DNA of 5,893 nt from the NCBI GenBank assembly GCA_014382685.1, contig JACNJG010000153.1, positions 1 through 5,893 of the forward strand. The letters are read 5' to 3'. The notes under the pieces were generated by a model that saw only the letters and a list, made by a program, of their open reading frames with translations, was not told the origin of the DNA and did not search any database. The stretch is from Candidatus Cloacimonadota bacterium (GTDB taxonomy: Bacteria > Cloacimonadota > Cloacimonadia > JGIOTU-2). Of this stretch, positions 1 through 5,753 are shown piece after piece. Position numbers and translations under genes: made by a program. The first letter of the stretch is position 1. Every line of letters starts with the position of its first letter.

Positions 1-145
1 TGAGTGTTCCCGGAAATAATGTATCAGGAACGAAGGGGTGATAGATACGCATATTCAAAATACTGTAGAGCGAGACTATAAAAGTCAGAATTACCAGAAA
101 ATATGTTAATATTTCGAGTGTCTTAATGTATTTAGTTTTCAGCAC
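1..145 (-). CDS. Partial minus-strand gene: N-terminus of an unrecognised membrane-anchored protein
   Basis: Read on the minus strand, a GTG codon at 145-143 follows a strong Shine-Dalgarno GGAGG (156-152) at a 6-base spacing and opens a frame with no stop for 48 codons, to the window edge. The protein begins MLKTKYIKTLEILTYFLVIL. It has a short basic N-terminus (Lys3, Lys5, Lys8), then an almost uninterrupted hydrophobic stretch at about residues 10-30, then a polar part with RIYHPFVPD (33-41). This is the profile of a signal anchor or first transmembrane helix with the N-terminus in the cytoplasm. I do not recognise the family from 48 residues, and most of the gene lies outside the window. 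It is transcribed divergently from the toxin-antitoxin genes and shares a 164-base intergenic region with them. The good ribosome binding site, hydrophobic segment and open frame make a real gene likely. Function unknown. Confidence 0.72.
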   Translation of the reverse strand, partial: MLKTKYIKTLEILTYFLVILTFIVSLYSILNMRIYHPFVPDTLFPGTL

Positions 146-172
146 GATGTACCTCCGGAAAAAAACATACAA

Positions 173-203
173 AACATAGAAAATTGTGAATTATGTTCGT
201 CAA
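173..203 (-). promoter_or_regulatory. Weak candidate promoter for the divergent membrane-protein gene
   Basis: On the minus strand TTGACG (203-198) matches five of six bases of a sigma-70 type -35 box. TATGTT (178-173) is a 4/6 match to a -10 box, but the spacer is 19 bases, which is long. It would start transcription about 35 bases upstream of the GTG start. The -35 box sits between the two arms of the inverted repeat at 184-227, and one arm lies in the spacer. In such AT-rich sequence a chance match is quite possible, and sigma-factor preferences of this organism are not known. Confidence 0.22.
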
Positions 204-227
204 GTAATACAGATACATAATTCTCAA
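184..227. repeat. Imperfect inverted repeat, candidate operator in the divergent intergenic region
   Basis: TTGTGAATTATGT (184-196) and ACATAATTCTCAA (215-227) are reverse complements at 12 of 13 positions, separated by 18 bases. The arm centres are 31 bases apart, about three helical turns, so two dimers or a tetramer could bind the same DNA face. The right arm overlaps the -35 region of a candidate toxin-antitoxin promoter (TATAAT at 247-252). The left arm lies in the spacer of a possible divergent promoter. Antitoxins of the HigA type usually repress their own operon by binding inverted repeats at the promoter, so HigA is the natural candidate ligand; this is inference. A control site for the divergent gene, or a hairpin in a minus-strand leader, remains possible. 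Confidence 0.5.
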
Positions 228-252
228 AATATAAAATATCTTAGTCTATAAT
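224..252 (+). promoter_or_regulatory. Candidate distal promoter of the toxin-antitoxin operon
   Basis: A perfect TATAAT lies at 247-252. The best -35 at a 17-base spacing is TCAAAA (224-229), only 3/6, so the site rests on its -10 box. Transcription would start near 259, giving a leader of about 50 bases before the toxin start codon. Its -35 region overlaps the right arm of the inverted repeat, a plausible arrangement for repression by the antitoxin. The region is very AT-rich, so chance occurrence of TATAAT cannot be excluded. Confidence 0.35.
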
Positions 253-259
253 TTTTTAT

Positions 260-287
260 TTGACAAAATAATGTTATGAAATATTTT
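260..287 (+). promoter_or_regulatory. Candidate proximal promoter of the toxin-antitoxin operon
   Basis: A perfect TTGACA (260-265) is followed after 16 bases by TATTTT (282-287), a 4/6 match to the -10 box. Transcription would begin near 294, leaving a leader of only about 16 bases with AAAGG (295-299) almost at its 5' end. The spacer contains the short inverted sequence ATAATGTTAT (268-277, arms ATAA/TTAT), which resembles the arm of the upstream repeat and could be a second contact site. Which of the two candidate promoters is used cannot be told from sequence. Confidence 0.4.
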
Positions 288-309
288 TTACCCCAAAGGT
301 TAATAAAAA

Positions 310-615
310 ATGGAAATAATTTTCAGAAGTTCAAAACTGAAGAAGCAATGCAATAGTTCTACCGGAAAACTTAAACATAGATTAGATGATATTCGTGCTT
401 GTGATAATATGGAAATCATGAAATTATTGCCGGGTCGTTTGCACCCACTGAAAGAAAATAGAAAAGGTCAATGGGCTATGGATTTAGAACATCCCAAAAG
501 ATTAATTCTTGAGCCAATCGCCAATCCTTTGCCTGTATCAAAAAATGGCTGGTTAGATTTAAGTAAAATAAGTATAATAAAAATAATTGAAATTGGAGAC
601 TATCATGGCAAATAA
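310..615 (+). CDS. higB: HigB/RelE-family type II toxin
   Basis: This 101-residue basic protein matches the HigB branch of the RelE/ParE toxin superfamily. These toxins are generally ribosome-dependent mRNA endonucleases that stop translation until the antitoxin neutralises them. Visible family features are the opening strand MEIIFRSSKLKK (1-12), the helix KLKHRLDDIRACDN (20-33), the core GRLHPLKENRKGQ (42-54), the strand WAMDLEHPKRLIL (55-67) with basic residues suited to RNA binding and catalysis, and the C-terminal KIIEIGDYH (91-99), close to the family's usual ending. Active-site residues were not mapped by alignment. The segment between KLKK and KLKHRL looks shorter than I recall for relatives, but the rest is complete and no frameshift is seen. 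AAAGG at 295-299 is a modest ribosome binding site 10 bases before the ATG. Its last 11 bases overlap the antitoxin gene, so the two are translationally coupled. Toxin first, antitoxin second is the usual hig order. Confidence 0.88.
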   Translation: MEIIFRSSKLKKQCNSSTGKLKHRLDDIRACDNMEIMKLLPGRLHPLKENRKGQWAMDLEHPKRLILEPIANPLPVSKNGWLDLSKISIIKIIEIGDYHGK

Positions 616-1696
616 ACATATAAATGAATATAATCCCTCGGACATCAGCAAGCCAGGTTTAACCATACTGGATTTCCTTGAAGAAAAAGGATGGACACAA
701 ACCGAATTATCCCAAAGAATGGGTCGTCCTATTAATAAAGTAAATGAAATAATAACAGGTAAAATTTCCATTACACCCGAAACTGCAATCCAATTAGAAC
801 GAGTTTTAGGTGTACCTTCTTCATTCTGGAATAATAGACAAAAACAATATGATGAATTCATTGCTAATGAAAAAGAAAAAGAAAAATTATCCAAGCATAT
901 CAATTGGTTAACAAAATTTCCAATTAATGAAATGATTAAAAATAAATGGATTCGAAAACAAAAAGATACAATACTGCAATTGAAGGAACTATTAAGTTTC
1001 TTTAGTGTTTCTTCTCCAGAGGAATGGGATACAATTTGGATGTCACCCAATGTAGCCTACAAACAATCTACGGCATTTTCAAAAAAACCAGAATCTAATT
1101 CGGTGTGGCTTAGAAGGGGAGAAATTGTTTCACAAAAAATATTATGTGATCCGTTTGATTCTAATAAATTTAAGTTTACTTTGCGATCTATTCGTGAACT
1201 TACCAATAAAACTCCAGATAATTTTTCTGATCAAATGGTCGATCTTTGTGCAGAAGCAGGAGTAGCTTTGGTATTTATTCCACGCCTAAAAGGATTACCC
1301 GTTTATGGAATTACCAGATGGATAAATCCTAAAAAGGCAATGATTCAATTATCTCTTTACAGGAAATATGAGGACTATTTCTGGTTTACTTTTTTTCATG
1401 AAGCAGCTCACCTTATCGTTCATGGGAAAAAGGATGTATTTATTGAAACAAAAACATCAAGTGAAAACAAAAAAGAAATTGAAGCAGATATCTTTGCCAG
1501 CAATTTTTTAATCCCCAAAAAACAATGGGAGAAATTTATAACATCATCTACAAAATTTACAGAAAAATCTATTCTTGATTTAGCAGACGAAATTAATGTA
1601 TGCTCTGGAATTATTGTTGGAAGATTGCAGAGAGAGAAGTTGATTAAATATAGTCAAATGAATCACTTGAGAAGGAAAATTGATTTTATAAATTAA
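605..1696 (+). CDS. higA: HigA-type antitoxin fused to an ImmA/IrrE-like zinc metallopeptidase domain
   Basis: This 363-residue protein joins two modules. Residues about 18-75 form a HigA/XRE helix-turn-helix (WTQTELSQRMGRPINKVNEI, 30-49), followed by the typical LGVPSSFW and a charged helix (78-96). This part should bind the toxin and operator DNA. Residues about 215-345 resemble ImmA/IrrE (DUF955) peptidases: FFHEAAHLIVHG (263-274) carries the HExxH zinc motif (His265, Glu266, His269), and Glu293 in EIEADIFASNFLIP (291-304) is the likely third ligand. The C-terminal IIVGRLQREKL (336-346) is common in such fusions, so the protein appears full length. I chose ATG 605 because GGAG (595-598) lies 6 bases upstream; an in-frame TTG at 587 would add six residues but lacks a ribosome binding site. 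The start lies inside the toxin gene. Whether the peptidase is active, and on what, is unknown. Related ImmA/IrrE enzymes cleave repressors after stress. The gene is clearly AT-richer than the operon downstream. Confidence 0.88.
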   Translation: MANKHINEYNPSDISKPGLTILDFLEEKGWTQTELSQRMGRPINKVNEIITGKISITPETAIQLERVLGVPSSFWNNRQKQYDEFIANEKEKEKLSKHINWLTKFPINEMIKNKWIRKQKDTILQLKELLSFFSVSSPEEWDTIWMSPNVAYKQSTAFSKKPESNSVWLRRGEIVSQKILCDPFDSNKFKFTLRSIRELTNKTPDNFSDQMVDLCAEAGVALVFIPRLKGLPVYGITRWINPKKAMIQLSLYRKYEDYFWFTFFHEAAHLIVHGKKDVFIETKTSSENKKEIEADIFASNFLIPKKQWEKFITSSTKFTEKSILDLADEINVCSGIIVGRLQREKLIKYSQMNHLRRKIDFIN

Positions 1697-1779
1697 AATC
1701 ATACTCATAATTTATTAATAATGTAGATTAAATTTATTGCTCATTTATCACACCAATATTGCATCTCGCAGGCAATTGA

Positions 1780-1799
1780 TTGTCAATAATAATTGACGA
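1780..1799. repeat. Small hairpin in the intergenic region before the ychF-like gene
   Basis: Between the antitoxin and the ychF-like gene lie 131 AT-rich bases. GTCAAT (1782-1787) and ATTGAC (1792-1797) are exact inverted copies around the loop AATA. A G-T wobble and one A-T pair extend the stem to eight pairs. A further ATTGA at 1775-1779 can pair with TCAAT (1783-1787) instead, so two folds compete. There is no GC-rich stem or following T-run, so this is not a convincing terminator. TTGTCA (1780-1785, 5/6 to a -35 box) and TATATC (1801-1806, 4/6 to a -10 box) with a short 15-base spacer form a weak possible promoter for the downstream operon; the hairpin would then be an operator-like element over it. 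Confidence 0.35.
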
Positions 1800-1827
1800 A
1801 TATATCCAACTTTAGGAAAGTTATGCC

Positions 1828-2892
1828 ATGATAAAAATTGGACTTGTGGGTCTTCCCAAAAGCGGAAAAACTACCATCTTCAATGCTGTAACAGGCAGTG
1901 AAGCAGAAACTTCGGATTATTATTCCGGAGCAACAAAACCAAACCTCGCAACCGTCGAAGTGGCGGATGAACGTCTCGATTATCTTGAAGGAATTTACAA
2001 TCCTCATAAAAAGATATACGCTACGATAGAATATATAGATTTCATAGGCATCCATCACGATGAGGTAAAGAAGGAGATTTTTTCCAGCGAACTTCTCGGC
2101 ATTATTCGTATGGTAAATGCACTCGGAATGGTCATTCGCGGTTTTGATGTACCCGGCTCTCCTGCTCAACCTGAAAAGGATATTGAAACACTGGAAACCG
2201 AATTCCTTTTTTCTGACCTTGCAGTATGTGAAAAAAAAGTGGACTCCCTCAACAAACAATATACAAAGGGCGGCAAGAATCCTGATATTGAGAAAGAGCT
2301 AAAACTTTTTCAAAAATGTTATGATCGCTTGAGTGAGAATATGATGCTCAAAACACTGGAATTCACATCTTTTGAAGAAAAAATCATTCGCGGATTCCAG
2401 TTCCTCACACTCAAACCAATGTTCGTGATCCTCAATGTGGATGAAGATAATTTTGGAAAAAATCAACAGCTCAAAGACAGACTTTCTGATAAGTACAAAA
2501 TTGTAGAGATCACAGGAAAATTTGAGATGGAACTGTGCCAGCTTGAGGAAGCGGAAGCGCTCGAATTCATGGAAGAGTATAACATCAAAGAATCCGCAGT
2601 AAATAAATTGACAAGAATCTCCTATAACACATTGGGTTTAGTAAGCTTCTTCACCATCGGTAAGGATGAAGTCCGCGCATGGACTCTGAAAAAAGGAGAA
2701 ACTGCACTCGATGCTGCTGCAGAAGTTCACACAGACCTTGCTCGCGGATTTATTCGTGCTGAACGTTTCACTTATGATGACTTCAAGGAATGCGGTTCGG
2801 AAAAAGCGCTGAAAGCATCCGGGAAATTTCATCTTGAAGGAAAAGAATATGTAGTTCAAGATGGCGATATCATTTGCATTCGCCACAATTAA
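1828..2892 (+). CDS. Divergent YchF-family P-loop NTPase with C-terminal DUF933/TGS domain
   Basis: This 354-residue protein belongs to the YchF/OLA1 group of Obg-related P-loop NTPases, whose founders bind ribosomes and prefer ATP. Walker A is GLPKSGKT (8-15) where standard YchF has GLPNVGKS. The fourth nucleotide motif is NVDE (203-206), the altered form that goes with relaxed base specificity in this family. The C-terminal DUF933/TGS domain (about 268-354) is well kept, with LVSFFTIGKDEVRAW (271-285), GFIRAE (307-312) and EGKEYVVQDGDII (337-349). The switch II region is unusual: DFIG (71-74) replaces DIAG, and the Gly-rich segment normally following (KGASKGEGLGN in classical YchF) is absent, giving HHDEVKKEIF. 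It is therefore probably a paralogue rather than the main YchF. A coiled-coil-like helical insert spans about 115-175. AGGA (1814-1817) lies 10 bases before the ATG. It heads the tight run into ftsK, 6 bases downstream. Exact role unknown. Confidence 0.85.
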   Translation: MIKIGLVGLPKSGKTTIFNAVTGSEAETSDYYSGATKPNLATVEVADERLDYLEGIYNPHKKIYATIEYIDFIGIHHDEVKKEIFSSELLGIIRMVNALGMVIRGFDVPGSPAQPEKDIETLETEFLFSDLAVCEKKVDSLNKQYTKGGKNPDIEKELKLFQKCYDRLSENMMLKTLEFTSFEEKIIRGFQFLTLKPMFVILNVDEDNFGKNQQLKDRLSDKYKIVEITGKFEMELCQLEEAEALEFMEEYNIKESAVNKLTRISYNTLGLVSFFTIGKDEVRAWTLKKGETALDAAAEVHTDLARGFIRAERFTYDDFKECGSEKALKASGKFHLEGKEYVVQDGDIICIRHN

Positions 2893-2898
2893 AAAATT

Positions 2899-5106
2899 AT
2901 GAAAAACAAAGATAAAGAAAAGAAACCAAAATCTAAACTGATACTCGGTTTTATACTCATCGCACTTGGCGCCCTGCTATTCTTTTCATTGCTCTCATTC
3001 ACTTATGATGATATTGTAAGTTTGAAACAGGCAGAACTCTCTTTTAAAAAGATCATCACATTAGATTTCCCATACACACGAAATATGATCGGACCCTTCG
3101 GCGCTGGCTTGGCATGGGTATTCCAGATCATATTCAGTGAACCATTCAGTTTTTTCCTTTCAGTATTCCTTTTCATCACCGGCATACTTTATATTTTTGG
3201 CTCAAAAATCGAAAAACTAACTCATAAGCTCGTCTTCATTTTTATCTTTTTCGTGTGGCTGACACTGTTCTACCTGTCTGTGGGAGGAGCATTCCCGATC
3301 TGCAGAGGAATCGTATTCACATTCATTATTGATAAAGTATTCTATCCGATTTTCAACAGCGTGGGATCTGCAATCGTGCTCGGTCTCGCTCTATTTGGAA
3401 CTATCATATTCATTTTTGAAGCACACACTATTTTAAATTTCTTCAATTCACTTTTTTCTCGTCCGGAAAGAAAACTTAAGCCCGGGAAAGAACGAAAGAA
3501 TAAACCTTTGATTTCTTACAAAAAGCATGAAGAAGAAGTAGAATCTCCAGTTCGGAAAGCAAAAAAAGATAAGAAAAAGAAAATAGAACCCGTTGTTACA
3601 AAAGTTCCAGAATCTACTGATGGAGATGAAAGCTCATACCCCCTGCCGAATTATCATAAAATACTGCAGGACTCTCCTTCAATGACCAAACATGCAATGG
3701 AAGAAAAGAAAAAGGAGATCGAAGAAAAAAGCAGACTTCTCCAATCGAAATTAAAGGAATTTGATATTGAGGGCGATGTGGTGAATGTGAATATCGGACC
3801 TGTCATCACGCAATACGAACTGCGTCCTGCACCGGGCACAAAGATCAGCAAATATACTTCTCTTGCCGACGATCTTGCCCTTGCATTAAAAGCAAAGAGT
3901 ATCCGCATCGTTGCTCCAATTCCGGGCAAAGACACTATCGGATTTGAAATACCAAATAATAAGTCGGAATTCATCTATCTGAAAGAAGTGCTTGATTCCG
4001 ATGAAGTGAAAAATAATCCTTCTCCCACACTTATTGCACTAGGCAAAGACATTACCGGCGAGCCCATTATAACTGATTTGAAAGATCTGCGACATCTTCT
4101 AATTGCCGGAGAAACTGGCTCCGGAAAAAGCGTGTGCCTTAATACTATTTTAAACACCATTCTTTACCGAGCTCATCCCGATCAGGTTCGTCTAATCCTT
4201 TTTGATCCTAAGAAGATCGAACTATCTCTTTATAAAAAAGTTCCTCATCTTGTGAAGGAAGTAATTACGGATTTTGAAGATGTGGTCTATCTGCTTAACT
4301 GGGCTGTGAATGAGATGGAGCATAGATATGATGCGCTGGCAAAATATCATGTACGTGATCTTGCAAGCTACAATGAGATGTGCATCGAAAAGAAAAAGGA
4401 AAGAGAAAAGCTGAAAATGGAAGACCTTCCTGACCAAGAAGAACTTCCCGAAACAGTGCCCTATCTTGTCATTGTTGTAGATGAACTAGCTGACCTGATG
4501 CAAAAAATGGCAAAGGATATCGAACGCCCTATCCAACGTCTTGCAGGAATGGCACGAGCAGTTGGGATTTATCTCATTTTCGCCACTCAAAGACCTTCCG
4601 TAAATGTCATCAATGGCGTGATAAAGGCAAACTTCCCCTCCCGAATTTCCTTCCATGTTTCGTCAAAAACTGATTCCAGAACAATCCTCGATATGAACGG
4701 CGCCGAAAAACTCCTTGGCAATGGTGACATGCTCTTCTCGCCCCTTGGCAGAAAACCCCCGATCCGTGTTCATGGCTCGTATGTTAGCACAGACGAGGCA
4801 AAAAAACTGGTCGATTATCTTGCACAATTTCCTAAGCCCGATATGGACATCAAACTCCCTACAGAAAGAGATGATAATTTTGATTTTGCTTATGATGATG
4901 ACCTTTTCCCGCAAGCAGTTCGTTATGCTGTTGAAAAAAAATATGCGTCCATTTCTATGATGCAGAGAAAATTCAGGATCGGTTATGCACGTGCAGGGCG
5001 GCTCATTGATCAGATGCAGCGAGCTGGATATGTGCAGGATGCAGAGGGAAGCAAACCCAGAAAAGTGCTCATCAACCAGGATGATCTTGATAGATTAGGA
5101 TATTAA
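2899..5106 (+). CDS. ftsK: FtsK/SpoIIIE-family septal DNA translocase
   Basis: FtsK is a membrane-anchored hexameric ATPase that pumps chromosomal DNA away from the closing septum and helps resolve chromosome dimers. In this 735-residue protein a lysine-rich start is followed by about four membrane helices (near 13-34, 82-101, 110-130 and 152-175), then a charged linker (about 187-250, with runs of Lys and Glu). The motor follows: alpha domain about 250-375, Walker A GETGSGKS (404-411), FDPKKIEL (435-442), Walker B LVIVVDELADL (523-533; Asp528, Glu529), and FATQRPSVNVING (561-573). The gamma winged-helix domain (about 665-735) is intact, with the DNA-reading stretch SISMMQRKFRIGYARAGRLI (684-703), so oriented translocation is expected. 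The linker is short compared with E. coli FtsK, giving the compact form common outside enterobacteria. No Shine-Dalgarno sequence is visible before the ATG, only an A/T run, so translation probably depends on ribosomes finishing the upstream gene 6 bases away. The lolA start abuts the stop codon. Confidence 0.96.
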   Translation: MKNKDKEKKPKSKLILGFILIALGALLFFSLLSFTYDDIVSLKQAELSFKKIITLDFPYTRNMIGPFGAGLAWVFQIIFSEPFSFFLSVFLFITGILYIFGSKIEKLTHKLVFIFIFFVWLTLFYLSVGGAFPICRGIVFTFIIDKVFYPIFNSVGSAIVLGLALFGTIIFIFEAHTILNFFNSLFSRPERKLKPGKERKNKPLISYKKHEEEVESPVRKAKKDKKKKIEPVVTKVPESTDGDESSYPLPNYHKILQDSPSMTKHAMEEKKKEIEEKSRLLQSKLKEFDIEGDVVNVNIGPVITQYELRPAPGTKISKYTSLADDLALALKAKSIRIVAPIPGKDTIGFEIPNNKSEFIYLKEVLDSDEVKNNPSPTLIALGKDITGEPIITDLKDLRHLLIAGETGSGKSVCLNTILNTILYRAHPDQVRLILFDPKKIELSLYKKVPHLVKEVITDFEDVVYLLNWAVNEMEHRYDALAKYHVRDLASYNEMCIEKKKEREKLKMEDLPDQEELPETVPYLVIVVDELADLMQKMAKDIERPIQRLAGMARAVGIYLIFATQRPSVNVINGVIKANFPSRISFHVSSKTDSRTILDMNGAEKLLGNGDMLFSPLGRKPPIRVHGSYVSTDEAKKLVDYLAQFPKPDMDIKLPTERDDNFDFAYDDDLFPQAVRYAVEKKYASISMMQRKFRIGYARAGRLIDQMQRAGYVQDAEGSKPRKVLINQDDLDRLGY

Positions 5107-5742
5107 ATGAAAAAATATTTTTTAATACTCTTTGTTGTAATTCTTGTATGCAATGCCCTTTTTGCAAATGAAGAACTCCTTGAGAAATTCCTCAAGATAA
5201 ATGCGAAAATCACTACTTTTAAAGCAAATTTTGAGCAGAGAAATTACTGGCCGGAAAGCGATATCGAACATTTTTCTTTTGGTAATCTCTATACCAAGGA
5301 AGATAAGATCAAGCTTGAATTTTACTACCCCGAACCACAGACAATGCTCGGTACAGAAAACGATCTGAGATTCTATTTCCCTGAAAGAAAGCAACTGCTA
5401 ATTCAGGACTGGAGTTACTGGCAAAATTTTATAAATCCTGAACTTCTCGCTAAAGAATATATTTATTATTGCGAATTGAAATCGACAGAAAAATATAGAA
5501 ATATCACCATTTTCACATTTAAACCAACTGAGGTGATGAGTGATTTTGCAGAATTGGTTATCCAATTTTCCAATCAGGATTCCCTTATCGAGGTGATCGA
5601 ATACATGGATAATTATGATAATGAAGTTGGTTTCAAGTTCACGAATCAAGTTATCAACGAAGCACTTCCTGACAGCATCTTTACTTTAGAAATTCCCAAG
5701 AATGTTTCCATTGTTGATCAAAGAACAACTCGGGAAAATTAG
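5107..5742 (+). CDS. lolA: LolA-like periplasmic outer-membrane lipoprotein carrier
   Basis: LolA ferries lipoproteins released by the LolCDE transporter across the periplasm to the outer membrane. The 211-residue product starts with a classic signal peptide (MKK, hydrophobic core 4-15, probable cleavage after Ala20 in NALFA). Cys15 is not in a lipobox, since Val rather than Gly, Ala or Ser precedes it, so the mature protein should be soluble. The mature part has the family's FKANFEQ (38-44), followed by FGNLYTKEDKIKLEFYYPEP (58-77), the aligned strands around LRFYFPERKQLLI (87-99), and the closing LPDSIFTLEIPKNVSIVD (187-204). Length is normal for LolA. The ATG directly follows the ftsK stop (TAAATG); AGGA (5097-5100) inside ftsK is a good ribosome binding site 6 bases upstream. 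LolA next to FtsK is, as I recall, a recurrent pairing in FCB-group bacteria. Sequence identity to proteobacterial LolA is low by eye, so the fold-level call is firmer than details of cargo. Confidence 0.86.
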   Translation: MKKYFLILFVVILVCNALFANEELLEKFLKINAKITTFKANFEQRNYWPESDIEHFSFGNLYTKEDKIKLEFYYPEPQTMLGTENDLRFYFPERKQLLIQDWSYWQNFINPELLAKEYIYYCELKSTEKYRNITIFTFKPTEVMSDFAELVIQFSNQDSLIEVIEYMDNYDNEVGFKFTNQVINEALPDSIFTLEIPKNVSIVDQRTTREN

Positions 5743-5753
5743 CAGGTGATACT

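Noticed and set aside
139..168. Nine-codon minus-strand frame starting ATG at 168 and overlapping the GTG start
   Set aside because: It has no ribosome binding site of its own, and the GGAGG lies inside it, placed for the GTG. It is most likely accidental.
587..604. Upstream TTG start that would extend HigA by six residues
   Set aside because: No ribosome binding site stands before it, whereas GGAG at 595-598 is ideally placed for the ATG at 605.
559..1050. A 163-codon open frame on the minus strand opposite the toxin-antitoxin genes
   Set aside because: It lies antisense to well-supported higB/higA coding sequence. Its product is low-complexity in Ser, Phe and Ile with no recognisable motif, as expected for a shadow frame of AT-rich coding DNA.
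1697..1740. Possible terminator after the antitoxin gene (TTATTAATAA palindrome)
   Set aside because: The pairing is entirely A/T, with no GC stem and no following T-run, so an intrinsic terminator is not supported.
1823..1831. Two-codon minigene ATG CCA TGA overlapping the start of the ychF-like gene
   Set aside because: It is too short to carry meaning, and ATG and TGA this close are likely by chance. The AGGA spacing serves the annotated ATG.
1783..2259. A 158-codon minus-strand open frame over the 5' half of the ychF-like gene
   Set aside because: The opposite strand has clear P-loop NTPase motifs. The antisense product is rich in Phe, Tyr and Cys with no family resemblance.
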